Origin: Plasmopara viticola
Taxonomy: Eukaryota; Oomycota; Peronosporomycetes; Peronosporales; Peronosporaceae
Reading direction: 5' to 3'
DNA length: 47,698 nt
Assembly: GCA_001695595.3 (NCBI GenBank)
Contig: MBPM02000250.1
Span: forward strand, 1 to 47,698
Notes under the pieces: generated by a model
Told to the model about the DNA's origin: nothing
Database searches by the model: none
The model's input: only the letters and a program-made list of their open reading frames with translations
In this document: positions 22,257 to 36,400 of the stretch, piece by piece
How positions within the stretch are numbered: the first letter of the stretch is position 1
Layout: each line of letters opens with the position of its first letter
Made by a program: the position numbers and the translations under genes

Positions 22257-25039
22257 GACGCAATAGAGCCACAACTAAGCGTGTCTTCACATCATTGAAG
22301 AGCTGAGAAGCTGTACAGCCACAAATACGTACTTTCTATCGTTTAAGACGTGCACAGACGCAATCGAGCCGCAAAAAAGTGTAAATTCACTTTTCCAGAC
22401 ATCTGAGAAGATGTGCAGCGACAGATACGTCCTTTCTGTCTATCAGGACGCGCTCGGATGCAATAGAGATACAACAAAGCGTAAATTACTGTTTTGAAGC
22501 GCTGAGACGTTGTACGACCACGATACGTCTTTCAATCTATCTAAACGTTCACGCCGAAATGGGGCCACAACCAAGCGTATACTTACTTCGTTTAAGCGCT
22601 GAGATGCTGTACGACCACAGATACATTTGTTCAATCCTTTTTGATGGGCCAGGACGCAATAGAGCCACAACTAAGCGTGTCTTCACATCATTGAAGAGCT
22701 GAGAAGCTGTACAGCCACAAATACGTACTTTCTATCGTTTAAGACGTGCACAGACGCAATCGAGCCGCAAAAAAGTGTAAATTCACTTTTCCAGACATCT
22801 GAGAAGATGTGCAGCGACAGATACGTCCTTTCTGTCTATCAGGACGCGCTCGGATGCAATAGAGATACAACAAAGCGTATAATTACTGTTTTGAAGCGCT
22901 GAGACGTTGTACGACCACAGATACGTCTTTCAATCTATCTAAACGTTCACGCCGAAATGGGGCCACAACCAAGCGTATACTTACTTCGTTTAAGCGCTGA
23001 GATGCTGTACGACCACAGATACATTTGTTCAATCCTTTTTGATGGGCCAGGACGCAATAGAGCCACAACTAAGCGTGTCTTCACATCATTGAAGAGCTGA
23101 GAAGCTGTACAGCCACAAATACGTACTTTCTATCGTTTAAGACGTGCACAGACGCAATCGAGCCGCAAAAAAGTGTAAATTCACTTTTCCAGACATCTGA
23201 GAAGATGTGCAGCGACAGATACGTTCTTTCTGTCTATCAGGACGCGCTCGGATGCAATAGAGATACAACAAAGCGTATAATTACTGTTTTGAAGCGCTGA
23301 GACGTTGTACGACCACCGATACGTCCTTTCAATCTATCTAAACGTTCACGCCGAAATGGGGCCACAACCAAGCGTATACTCACTTCGTTTAAGCGCTGAG
23401 ATGCTGTACGACCACAGATACATTTGTTCAATCCTTTTTGATGGGCCAGGACGCAATAGAGCCACAACTAAGCGTGTCTTCACATCATTGAAGAGCTGAG
23501 AAGCTGTACAGCCACAAATACGTACTTTCTATCGTTTAAGACGTGCACAGACGCAATCGAGCCGCAAAAAAGTGTAAATTCACTTTTCCAGACATCTGAG
23601 AAGATGTGCAGCGACAGATACGTCCTTTCTGTCTATCAGGACGCGCTCGGATGCAATAGAGATACAACAAAGCGTATAATTACTGTTTTGAAGCGCTGAG
23701 ACGTTGTACGACCACAGATACGTCTTTCAATCTATCTAAACGTTCACGGCCGAAATGGGGCCACAACCAAGCGTATACTTACTTCGTTTTAGCGCTGAGA
23801 TGCTGTACGACAACAGATACATTTGTTCAATCCTTTTTGATGGGCCAGGACGCAATAGAGCCACAACTAAGCGTGTCTTCACATCATTGAAGAGCTGAGA
23901 AGCTGTACAGCCACAAATACGTACTTTCTATCGTTTAAGACGTGCACACACGCAATCGAGCCGCAAAAAAGTGTAAATTCACTTTTCCAGACATCTGAGA
24001 AGATGTGCAGCGACAGATACGTCCTTTCTGTCTATCAGGACGCGCTCGGATGCAATAGAGATACAACAAAGCGTATAATTACTGTTTTGAAGCGCTGAGA
24101 CGTTGTACGACCACCGATACGTCCTTTCAATCTATCTAAACGTTCACGCCGAAATGGGGCCACAACCAAGCGTATACTTACTTCGTTTAGCGCTGAGATG
24201 CTGTACGACCACAGATACATTTGTTCAATCCTTTTTGATGGGCCAGGACGCAATAGAGCCACAACTAAGCGTGTCTTCACATCATTGAAGAGCTGAGAAG
24301 CTGTACAGCCACAAATACGTACTTTCTATCGTTTAAGACGTGCACAGACGCAATCGAGCCGCAAAAAAGTGTAAATTCACTTTTCCAGACATCTGAGAAG
24401 ATGTGCAGCGACAGATACGTCCTTTCTGTCTATCAGGACGCGCTCGGATGCAATAGAGATACAACAAAGCGTATAATTACTGTTTTGAAGCGCTGAGACG
24501 TTGTACGACCACATACGTCTTTCAATCTATCTAAACGTTCACAGCCGAAATGGGGCCACAACCAAGCGTATACTTACTTCGTTTAGCGCTGAGATGCTGT
24601 ACGACACAGATACATTTGTTCAATCCTTTTTGATGGGCCAGGACGCAATAGAGCCACAACTAAGCGTGTCTTCACATCATTGAAGAGCTGAGAAGCTGTA
24701 CAGCCACAAATACGTACTTTCTATCGTTTAAGACGTGCACAGACGCAATCGAGCCGCAAAAAAGTGTAAATTCACTTTTCCAGACATCTGAGAAGATGTG
24801 CAGCGACAGATACGTCCTTTCTGTCTATCAGGACGCGCTCGGATGCAATAGAGATACAACAAAGCGTATAATTACTGTTTTGAAGCGCTGAGACGTTGTA
24901 CGACCACCGATACGTCTTTCAATCTATCTAAACGTTCACAGCCGAAATGGGGCCACAACCAAGCGTATACTTACTTCGTTTAAGCGCTGAGATGCTGTAC
25001 GACACAGATACATTTGTTCAATCCTTTTTGATGGGCCAG

Positions 25040-27425
25040 GACGCAATAGAGCCACAACTAAGCGTGTCTTCACATCATTGAAGAGCTGAGAAGCTGTACA
25101 GCCACAAATACGTACTTTCTATCGTTTAAGACGTGCACAGACGCAATCGAGCCGCAAAAAAGTGTAAATTCACTTTTCCAGACATCTGAGAAGATGTGCA
25201 GCGACAGATACGTCCTTTCTGTCTATCAGGACGCGCTCGGATGCAATAGAGATACAACAAAGCGTACAATTACTGTTTTGAAGCGCTGAGACGTTGTACG
25301 ACCACAGATACGTCTTTCAATCTATCTAAACGTTCACAGCCGAAATGGGGCCACAACCAAGCGTATACTTACTTCGTTTAGCGCTGAGATGCTGTACGAC
25401 ACAGATACATTTGTTCAATCCTTTTTGATGGGCCAGGACGCAATAGAGCCACAACTAAGCGTGTCTTCACATCATTGAAGAGCTGAGAAGCTGTACAGCC
25501 ACAAATACGTACTTTCTATCGTTTAAGACGTGCACAGACGCAATCGAGCCGCAAAAAAGTGTAAATTCACTTTTCCAGACATCTGAGAAGATGTGCAGCG
25601 ACAGATACGTCCTTTCTGTCTATCAGGACGCGCTCGGATGCAATAGAGATACAACAAAGCGTATAATTACTGTTTTGAAGCGCTGAGACGTTGTACGACC
25701 ACCGATACGTCCTTTCAATCTATCTAAACGTTCACGCCGAAATGGGGCCACAACCAAGCGTATACTTACTTCGTTTAGCGCTGAGATGCTGTACGACCAC
25801 AGATACATTTGTTCAATCCTTTTTGATGGGCCAGGACGCAATAGAGCCACAACTAAGCGTGTCTTCACATCATTGAAGAGCTGAGAAGCTGTACAGCCAC
25901 AAATACGTACTTTCTATCGTTTAAGACGTGCACAGACGCAATCGAGCCGCAAAAAAGTGTAAATTCACTTTTCCAGACATCTGAGAAGATGTGCAGCGAC
26001 AGATACGTCCTTTCTGTCTATCAGGACGCGCTCGGATGCAATAGAGATACAACAAAGCGTAAATTACTGTTTTGAAGCGCTGAGACGTTGTACGACCACA
26101 GATACGTCTTTCAATCTATCTAAACGTTCACAGCCGAAATGGGGCCACAACCAAGCGTATACTTACTTCGTTTTAGCGCTGAGATGCTGTACGACACAGA
26201 TACATTTGTTCAATCCTTTTTGATGGGCCAGGACGCAATAGAGCCACAACTAAGCGTGTCTTCACATCATTGAAGAGCTGAGAAGCTGTACAGCCACAAA
26301 TACGTACTTTCTATCGTTTAAGACGTGCACAGACGCAATCGAGCCGCAAAAAAGTGTAAATTCACTTTTCCAGACATCTGAGAAGATGTGCAGCGACAGA
26401 TACGTCCTTTCTGTCTATCAGGACGCGCTCGGATGCAATAGAGATACAACAAAGCGTATAATTACTGTTTTGAAGCGCTGAGACGTTGTACGACCACCGA
26501 TACGTCCTTTCAATCTATCTAAACGTTCACGCCGAAATGGGGCCACAACCAAGCGTATACTTACTTCGTTTAGCGCTGAGATGCTGTACGACCACAGATA
26601 CATTTGTTCAATCCTTTTTGATGGGCCAGGACGCAATAGAGCCACAACTAAGCGTGTCTTCACATCATTGAAGAGCTGAGAAGCTGTACAGCCACAAATA
26701 CGTACTTTCTATCGTTTAAGACGTGCACAGACGCAATCGAGCCGCAAAAAAGTGTAAATTCACTTTTCCAGACATCTGAGAAGATGTGCAGCGACAGATA
26801 CGTCCTTTCTGTCTATCAGGACGCGCTCGGATGCAATAGAGATACAACAAAGCGTATAATTACTGTTTTGAAGCGCTGAGACGTTGTACGACCACAGATA
26901 CGTCTTTCAATCTATCTAAACGTTCACAGCCGAAATGGGGCCACAACCAAGCGTATACTTACTTCGTTTAGCGCTGAGATGCTGTACGACACAGATACAT
27001 TTGTTCAATCCTTTTTGATGGGCCAGGACGCAATAGAGCCACAACTAAGCGTGTCTTCACATCATTGAAGAGCTGAGAAGCTGTACAGCCACAAATACGT
27101 ACTTTCTATCGTTTAAGACGTGCACAGACGCAATCGAGCCGCAAAAAAGTGTAAATTCACTTTTCCAGACATCTGAGAAGATGTGCAGCGACAGATACGT
27201 CCTTTCTGTCTATCAGGACGCGCTCGGATGCAATAGAGATACAACAAAGCGTATAATTACTGTTTTGAAGCGCTGAGACGTTGTACGACCACCGATACGT
27301 CCTTTCAATCTATCTAAACGTTCACGCCGAAATGGGGCCACAACCAAGCGTATACTTACTTCGTTTAAGCGCTGAGATGCTGTACGACCACAGATACATT
27401 TGTTCAATCCTTTTTGATGGGCCAG
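25040..27425 (+). repeat. Three tandem ~795-bp double units
   Basis: Two C-D haplotypes alternate here. One has CACAGAT, CGTCTTTC, CACAGCCG and GACACAG. The other has CACCGAT, CGTCCTTTC, CACGCCG and GACCACAG. Unit starts at 25040, 25437, 25835, 26232, 26630, 27027 and 27426 give steps of 397, 398, 397, 398, 397 and 399 bp, so the true local period is 795-796 bp. This is a second-order repeat above the 400-bp unit. The alternation breaks after 27.5 kb. Confidence 0.75.
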
Positions 27426-30400
27426 GACGCAATAGAGCCACAACTAAGCGTGTCTTCACATCATTGAAGAGCTGAGAAGCTGTACAGCCACAAATACGTA
27501 CTTTCTATCGTTTAAGACGTGCACAGACGCAATCGAGCCGCAAAAAAGTGTAAATTCACTTTTCCAGACATCTGAGAAGATGTGCAGCGACAGATACGTC
27601 CTTTCTGTCTATCAGGACGCGCTCGGATGCAATAGAGATACAACAAAGCGTATAATTACTGTTTTGAAGCGCTGAGACGTTGTACGACCACCGATACGTC
27701 CTTTCAATCTATCTAAACGTTCACGCCGAAATGGGGCCACAACCAAGCGTATACTTACTTCGTTTAGCGCTGAGATGCTGTACGACCACAGATACATTTG
27801 TTCAATCCTTTTTGATGGGCCAGGACGCAATAGAGCCACAACTAAGCGTGTCTTCACATCATTGAAGAGCTGAGAAGCTGTACAGCCACAAATACGTACT
27901 TTCTATCGTTTAAGACGTGCACAGACGCAATCGAGCCGCAAAAAAGTGTAAATTCACTTTTCCAGACATCTGAGAAGATGTGCAGCGACAGATACGTCCT
28001 TTCTGTCTATCAGGACGCGCTCGGATGCAATAGAGATACAACAAAGCGTATAATTACTGTTTTGAAGCGCTGAGACGTTGTACGACCACCGATACGTCTT
28101 TCAATCTATCTAAACGTTCACGCCGAAATGGGGCCACAACCAAGCGTATACTTACTTCGTTTAAGCGCTGAGATGCTGTACGACAACAGATACATTTGTT
28201 CAATCCTTTTTGATGGGCCAGGACGCAATAGAGCCACAACTAAGCGTGTCTTCACATCATTGAAGAGCTGAGAAGCTGTACAGCCACAAATACGTACTTT
28301 CTATCGTTTAAGACGTGCACAGACGCAATCGAGCCGCAAAAAAGTGTAAATTCACTTTTCCAGACATCTGAGAAGATGTGCAGCGACAGATACGTCCTTT
28401 CTGTCTATCAGGACGCGCTCGGATGCAATAGAGATACAACAAAGCGTAAATTACTGTTTTGAAGCGCTGAGACGTTGTACGACCACCGATACGTCCTTTC
28501 AATCTATCTAAACGTTCACGCCGAAATGGGGCCACAACCAGCGTATACTTACTTCGTTTAAGCGCTGAGATGCTGTACGACCACAGATACATTTGTTCAA
28601 TCCTTTTTGATGGGCCAGGACGCAATAGAGCCACAACTAAGCGTGTCTTCACATCATTGAAGAGCTGAGAAGCTGTACAGCCACAAATACGTACTTTCTA
28701 TCGTTTAAGACGTGCACAGACGCAATCGAGCCGCAAAAAAGTGTAAATTCACTTTTCCAGACATCTGAGAAGATGTGCAGCGACAGATACGTCCTTTCTG
28801 TCTATCAGGACGCGCTCGGATGCAATAGAGATACAACAAAGCGTATAATTACTGTTTTGAAGCGCTGAGACGTTGTACGACCACCGATACGTCCTTTCAA
28901 TCTATCTAAACGTTCACGCCGAAATGGGGCCACAACCAAGCGTATACTTACTTCGTTTAAGCGCTGAGATGCTGTACGACCACAGATACATTTGTTCAAT
29001 CCTTTTTGATGGGCCAGGACGCAATAGAGCCACAACTAAGCGTGTCTTCACATCATTGAAGAGCTGAGAAGCTGTACAGCCACAAATACGTACTTTCTAT
29101 CGTTTAAGACGTGCACAGACGCAATCGAGCCGCAAAAAAGTGTAAATTCACTTTTCCAGACATCTGAGAAGATGTGCAGCGACAGATACGTCCTTTCTGT
29201 CTATCAGGACGCGCTCGGATGCAATAGAGATACAACAAAGCGTATAATTACTGTTTTGAAGCGCTGAGACGTTGTACGACCACAGATACGTCTTTCAATC
29301 TATCTAAACGTTCACAGCCGAAATGGGGCCACAACCAAGCGTATACTTACTTCGTTTAGCGCTGAGATGCTGTACGACACAGATACATTTGTTCAATCCT
29401 TTTTGATGGGCCAGGACGCAATAGAGCCACAACTAAGCGTGTCTTCACATCATTGAAGAGCTGAGAAGCTGTACAGCCACAAATACGTACTTTCTATCGT
29501 TTAAGACGTGCACAGACGCAATCGAGCCGCAAAAAAGTGTAAATTCACTTTTCCAGACATCTGAGAAGATGTGCAGCGACAGATACGTCCTTTCTGTCTA
29601 TCAGGACGCGCTCGGATGCAATAGAGATACAACAAAGCGTATAATTACTGTTTTGAAGCGCTGAGACGTTGTACGACCACCGATACGTCCTTTCAATCTA
29701 TCTAAACGTTCACGCCGAAATGGGGCCACAACCAGGCGTATACTCACTTCGTTTAAGCGCTGAGATGCTGTACGACACAGATACATTTGTTCAATCCTTT
29801 TTGATGGGCCAGGACGCAATAGAGCCACAACTAAGCGTGTCTTCACATCATTGAAGAGCTGAGAAGCTGTACAGCCACAAATACGTACTTTCTATCGTTT
29901 AAGACGTGCACAGACGCAATCGAGCCGCAAAAAAGTGTAAATTCACTTTTCCAGACATCTGAGAAGATGTGCAGCGACAGATACGTCCTTTCTGTCTATC
30001 AGGACGCGCTCGGATGCAATAGAGATACAACAAAGCGTATAATTACTGTTTTGAAGCGCTGAGACGTTGTACGACCACAGATACGTCCTTTCAATCTATC
30101 TTAACGTTCACGTCCGAAATGGGGCCACAACCAAGCGTATACTTACTTCGTTTTAGCGCTGAGATGCTGTACGACCACAGATACATTTGTTCAATCCTTT
30201 TTGATGGGCCAGGACGCAATAGAGCCACAACTAAGCGTGTCTTCACATCATTGAAGAGCTGAGAAGCTGTACAGCCACAAATACGTACTTTCTATCGTTT
30301 AAGACGTGCACAGACGCAATCGAGCCGCAAAAAAGTGTAAATTCACTTTTCCAGACATCTGAGAAGATGTGCAGCGACAGATACGTCCTTTCTGTCTATC

Positions 30401-33400
30401 AGGACGCGCTCGGATGCAATAGAGATACAACAAAGCGTATAATTACTGTTTTGAAGCGCTGAGACGTTGTACGACCACCGATACGTCCTTTCAATCTATC
30501 TAAACGTTCACAGCCGAAATGGGGCCACAACCAAGCGTATACTCACTTCGTTTAAGCGCTGAGATGCTGTACGACACAGATACATTTGTTCAATCCTTTT
30601 TGATGGGCCAGGACGCAATAGAGCCACAACTAAGCGTGTCTTCACATCATTGAAGAGCTGAGAAGCTGTACAGCCACAAATACGTACTTTCTATCGTTTA
30701 AGACGTGCACAGACGCAATCGAGCCGCAAAAAAGTGTAAATTCACTTTTCCAGACATCTGAGAAGATGTGCAGCGACAGATACGTCCTTTCTGTCTATCA
30801 GGACGCGCTCGGATGCAATAGAGATACAATAAAGCGTATAATTACTGTTTTGAAGCGCTGAGACGTTGTACGACCACAGATACGTCTTTCAATCTATCTA
30901 AACGTTCACAGCCGAAATGGGGCCACAACCAAGCGTATACTACTTCTTTTTAGCGCTGAGATTCTGTACGACAACAGATACATTTGTTCAATCCTTTTTG
31001 ATGGGCCAGGACGCAATAGAGCCACAACTAAGCGTGTCTTCACATCATTGAAGAGCTGAGAAGCTGTACAACCACAAATACGTACTTTCTATCGTTTAAG
31101 ACGTGCACAGACGCAATCGAGCCGCAAAAAAGTGTAAATTCACTTTCCAGACATCGGAGAGGATGTGCAGCGACAGATACGTCCTTTCTGTCTATCAGGA
31201 CGCGCTCGGATGCAATAGGGATACAATAAAGCGTATAATTACTGTTTTGAAGCGCTGAGACGTTGTACGACCACCGATACGTCCTTTCAATCTATCTAAA
31301 CGTTCACGCCGAAATGGGGCCACAACCAAGCGTATACTTACTTCGTTTTAGCGCTGAGATGCTGTACGACAACAGATACATTTGTTCAATCCTTTTTGAT
31401 GGGCCAGGACGCAATAGAGCCACAACTAAGCGTGTCTTCACATCATTGAAGAGCTGAGAAGCTGTACAGCCACAAATACGTACTTTCTATCGTTTAAGAC
31501 GTGCACAGACGCAATCGAGCCGCAAAAAAGTGTAAATTCACTTTTCCAGACATCTGAGAAGATGTGCAGCGACAGATACGTCCTTTCTGTCTATCAGGAC
31601 GCGCTCGGATGCAATAGAGATACAACAAAGCGTATAATTACTGTTTTGAAGCGCTGAGACGTTGTACGACCACAGATACGTCTTTCAATCTATCTAAACG
31701 TTCACGCCGAAATGGGGCCACAACCAAGCGTATACTTACTTCGTTTTAGCGCTGAGATGCTGTACGACACAGATACATTTGTTCAATCCTTTTTGATGGG
31801 CCAGGACGCAATAGAGCCACAACTAAGCGTGTCTTCACATCATTGAAGAGCTGAGAAGCTGTACAGCCACAAATACGTACTTTCTATCGTTTAAGACGTG
31901 CACAGACGCAATCGAGCCGCAAAAAAGTGTAAATTCACTTTTCCAGACATCTGAGAAGATGTGCAGCGACAGATACGTCCTTTCTGTCTATCAGGACGCG
32001 CTCGGATGCAATAGAGATACAACAAAGCGTATAATTACTGTTTTGAAGCGCTGAGACGTTGTACGACCACCGATACGTCCTTTCAATCTATCTAAACGTT
32101 CACGCCGAAATGGGGCCACAACCAGCGTATACTCACTTCGTTTAAGCGCTGAGATGCTGTACGACCACAGATACATTTGTTCAATCCTTTTTGATGGGCC
32201 AGGACGCAATAGAGCCACAACTAAGCGTGTCTTCACATCATTGAAGAGCTGAGAAGCTGTACAGCCACAAATACGTACTTTCTATCGTTTAAGACGTGCA
32301 CAGACGCAATCGAGCCGCAAAAAAGTGTAAATTCACTTTTCCAGACATCTGAGAAGATGTGCAGCGACAGATACGTCCTTTCTGTCTATCAGGACGCGCT
32401 CGGATGCAATAGAGATACAACAAAGCGTATAATTACTGTTTTGAAGCGCTGAGACGTTGTACGACCACCGATACGTCTTTCAATCTATCTAAACGTTCAC
32501 GCCGAAATGGGGCCACAACCAGGCGTATACTACTTCGTTTAAGCGCTGAGATGCTGTACGACCACAGATACATTTGTTCAATCCTTTTTGATGGGCCAGG
32601 ACGCAATAGAGCCACAACTAAGCGTGTCTTCACATCATTGAAGAGCTGAGAAGCTGTACAGCCACAAATACGTACTTTCTATCGTTTAAGACGTGCACAG
32701 ACGCAATCGAGCCGCAAAAAAGTGTAAATTCACTTTTCCAGACATCTGAGAAGATGTGCAGCGACAGATACGTCCTTTCTGTCTATCAGGACGCGCTCGG
32801 ATGCAATAGAGATACAACAAAGCGTACAATTACTGTTTTGAAGCGCTGAGACGTTGTACGACCACCGATACGTCTTTCAATCTATCTAAACGTTCACAGC
32901 CGAAATGGGGCCACAACCAAGCGTATACTTACTTCGTTTAGCGCTGAGATGCTGTACGACCACAGATACATTTGTTCAATCCTTTTTGATGGGCCAGGAC
33001 GCAATAGAGCCACAACTAAGCGTGTCTTCACATCATTGAAGAGCTGAGAAGCTGTACAGCCACAAATACGTACTTTCTATCGTTTAAGACGTGCACAGAC
33101 GCAATCGAGCCGCAAAAAAGTGTAAATTCACTTTTCCAGACATCTGAGAAGATGTGCAGCGACAGATACGTCCTTTCTGTCTATCAGGACGCGCTCGGAT
33201 GCAATAGAGATACAACAAAGCGTATAATTACTGTTTTGAAGCGCTGAGACGTTGTACGACCACCGATACGTCTTTCAATCTATCTAAACGTTCACGCCGA
33301 AATGGGGCCACAACCAGCGTATACTCACTTCGTTTAGCGCTGAGATGCTGTACGACACAGATACATTTGTTCAATCCTTTTTGATGGGCCAGGACGCAAT

Positions 33401-36400
33401 AGAGCCACAACTAAGCGTGTCTTCACATCATTGAAGAGCTGAGAAGCTGTACAGCCACAAATACGTACTTTCTATCGTTTAAGACGTGCACAGACGCAAT
33501 CGAGCCGCAAAAAAGTGTAAATTCACTTTTCCAGACATCTGAGAAGATGTGCAGCGACAGATACGTCCTTTCTGTCTATCAGGACGCGCTCGGATGCAAT
33601 AGAGATACAACAAAGCGTATAATTACTGTTTTGAAGCGCTGAGACGTTGTACGACCACCGATACGTCCTTTCAATCTATCTTAACGTTCACGCCGAAATG
33701 GGGCCACAACCAAGCGTATACTTACTTCGTTTTAGCGCTGAGATGCTGTACGACCACAGATACATTTGTTTAATCCTTTTTGATGGGCCAGGACGCAATA
33801 GAGCCACAACTAAGCGTGTCTTCACATCATTGAAGAGCTGAGAAGCTGTACAGCCACAAATACGTACTTTCTATCGTTTAAGACGTGCACAGACGCAATC
33901 GAGCCGCAAAAAAGTGTAAATTCACTTTTCCAGACATCTGAGAAGATGTGCAGCGACAGATACGTCCTTTCTGTCTATCAGGACGCGCTCGGATGCAATA
34001 GAGATACAACAAAGCGTATAATTACTGTTTTGAAGCGCTGAGACGTTGTACGACCACAGATACGTCTTTCAATCTATCTAAACGTTCACAGCCGAAATGG
34101 GGCCACAACCAAGCGTATACTTACTTCGTTTAGCGCTGAGATGCTGTACGACACAGATACATTTGTTCAATCCTTTTTGATGGGCCAGGACGCAATAGAG
34201 CCACAACTAAGCGTGTCTTCACATCATTGAAGAGCTGAGAAGCTGTACAGCCACAAATACGTACTTTCTATCGTTTAAGACGTGCACAGACGCAATCGAG
34301 CCGCAAAAAAGTGTAAATTCACTTTTCCAGACATCTGAGAAGATGTGCAGCGACAGATACGTCCTTTCTGTCTATCAGGACGCGCTCGGATGCAATAGAG
34401 ATACAACAAAGCGTATAATTACTGTTTTGAAGCGCTGAGACGTTGTACGACCACCGATACGTCCTTTCAATCTATCTAAACGTTCACGCCGAAATGGGGC
34501 CACAACCAAGCGTATACTTACTTCGTTTAAGCGCTGAGATGCTGTACGACCACAGATACATTTGTTCAATCCTTTTTGATGGGCCAGGACGCAATAGAGC
34601 CACAACTAAGCGTGTCTTCACATCATTGAAGAGCTGAGAAGCTGTACAGCCACAAATACGTACTTTCTATCGTTTAAGACGTGCACAGACGCAATCGAGC
34701 CGCAAAAAAGTGTAAATTCACTTTTCCAGACATCTGAGAAGATGTGCAGCGACAGATACGTCCTTTCTGTCTATCAGGACGCGCTCGGATGCAATAGAGA
34801 TACAACAAAGCGTACAATTACTGTTTTGAAGCGCTGAGACGTTGTACGACCACAGATACGTCTTTCAATCTATCTAAACGTTCACGTCCGAAATGGGGCC
34901 ACAACCAAGCGTATACTTACTTCGTTTTAGCGCTGAGATGCTGTACGACCACAGATACATTTGTTCAATCCTTTTTGATGGGCCAGGACGCAATAGAGCC
35001 ACAACTAAGCGTGTCTTCACATCATTGAAGAGCTGAGAAGCTGTACAGCCACAAATACGTACTTTCTATCGTTTAAGACGTGCACAGACGCAATCGAGCC
35101 GCAAAAAAGTATAAATTCACTTTTCCAGACATCTGAGAAGATGTGCAGCGACAGATACGTCCTTTCTGTCTATCAGGACGCGCTCGGATGCAATAGAGAT
35201 ACAACAAAGCGTACAATTACTGTTTTGAAGCGCTGAGACTTTGTACCACCAGATACGTCTTTCAATCTATCTAAACGTTCACAGCCGAAATGGGGCCACA
35301 ACCAAGCGTATACTTACTTCGTTTTAGCGCTGAGATGCTGTACGACACAGATACATTTGTTCAATCCTTTTTGATGGGCCAGGACGCAATAGAGCCACAA
35401 CTAAGCGTGTCTTCACATCATTGAAGAGCTGAGAAGCTGTACAGCCACAAATACGTACTTTCTATCGTTTAAGACGTGCACAGACGCAATCGAGCCGCAA
35501 AAAAGTGTAAATTCACTTTTCCAGACATCTGAGAAGATGTGCAGCGACAGATACGTCCTTTCTGTCTATCAGGACGCGCTCGGATGCAATACAGATACAA
35601 CAAAGCGTATAATTACTGATTTGAAGCGCTGAGACGTTGTACGACCACCGATACGTCCTTTCAATCTATCTAAACGTTCACGCCGAAATGGGGCCACAAC
35701 CAGCGTATACTTACTTCGTTTAAGCGCTGAGATGCTGTACGACCACAGATACATTTGTTCAATCCTTTTTGATGGGCCAGGACGCAATAGAGCCACAACT
35801 AAGCGTGTCTTCACATCATTGAAGAGCTGAGAAGCTGTACAGCCTCAAATACGTACTTTCTATCGTTTAAGACGTGCACACACGCAATCGAGCCGCAAGA
35901 AAGTGTAAATTCACTTTTCCAGACATCTGAGAAGATGTGCAGCGACAGATACGTCCTTTCTGTCTATCAGGACGCGCTCGGATGCAATAGAGATACAACA
36001 AAGCGTATAATTACTGTTTTGAAGCGCTGAGACGTTGTACGACCACAGATACGTCTTTCAATCTATCTAAACGTTCACGCCGAAATGGGGCCACAACCAA
36101 GCGTATACTTACTTCGTTTTAGCGCTGAGATGCTGTACGACACAGATACATTTGTTCAATCCTTTTTGATGGGCCAGGACGCAATAGAGCCACAACTAAG
36201 CGTGTCTTCACATCATTGAAGAGCTGAGAAGCTGTACAGCCACAAATACGTACTTTCTATCGTTTAAGACGTGCACAGACGCAATCGAGCCGCAAAAAAG
36301 TGTAAATTCACTTTTCCAGACATCTGAGAAGATGTGCAGCGACAGATACGTCCTTTCTGTCTATCAGGACGCGCTCGGATGCAATAGAGATACAACAAAG

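Noticed and set aside
28308..28652. 114-codon minus-strand frame (and similar 109- and 114-codon frames at 36264 and 46371)
   Set aside because: These arise where a one-base deletion (GCGTAAATT) joins two short frames that are separate in neighbouring units. This is chance frame fusion in a repeat.
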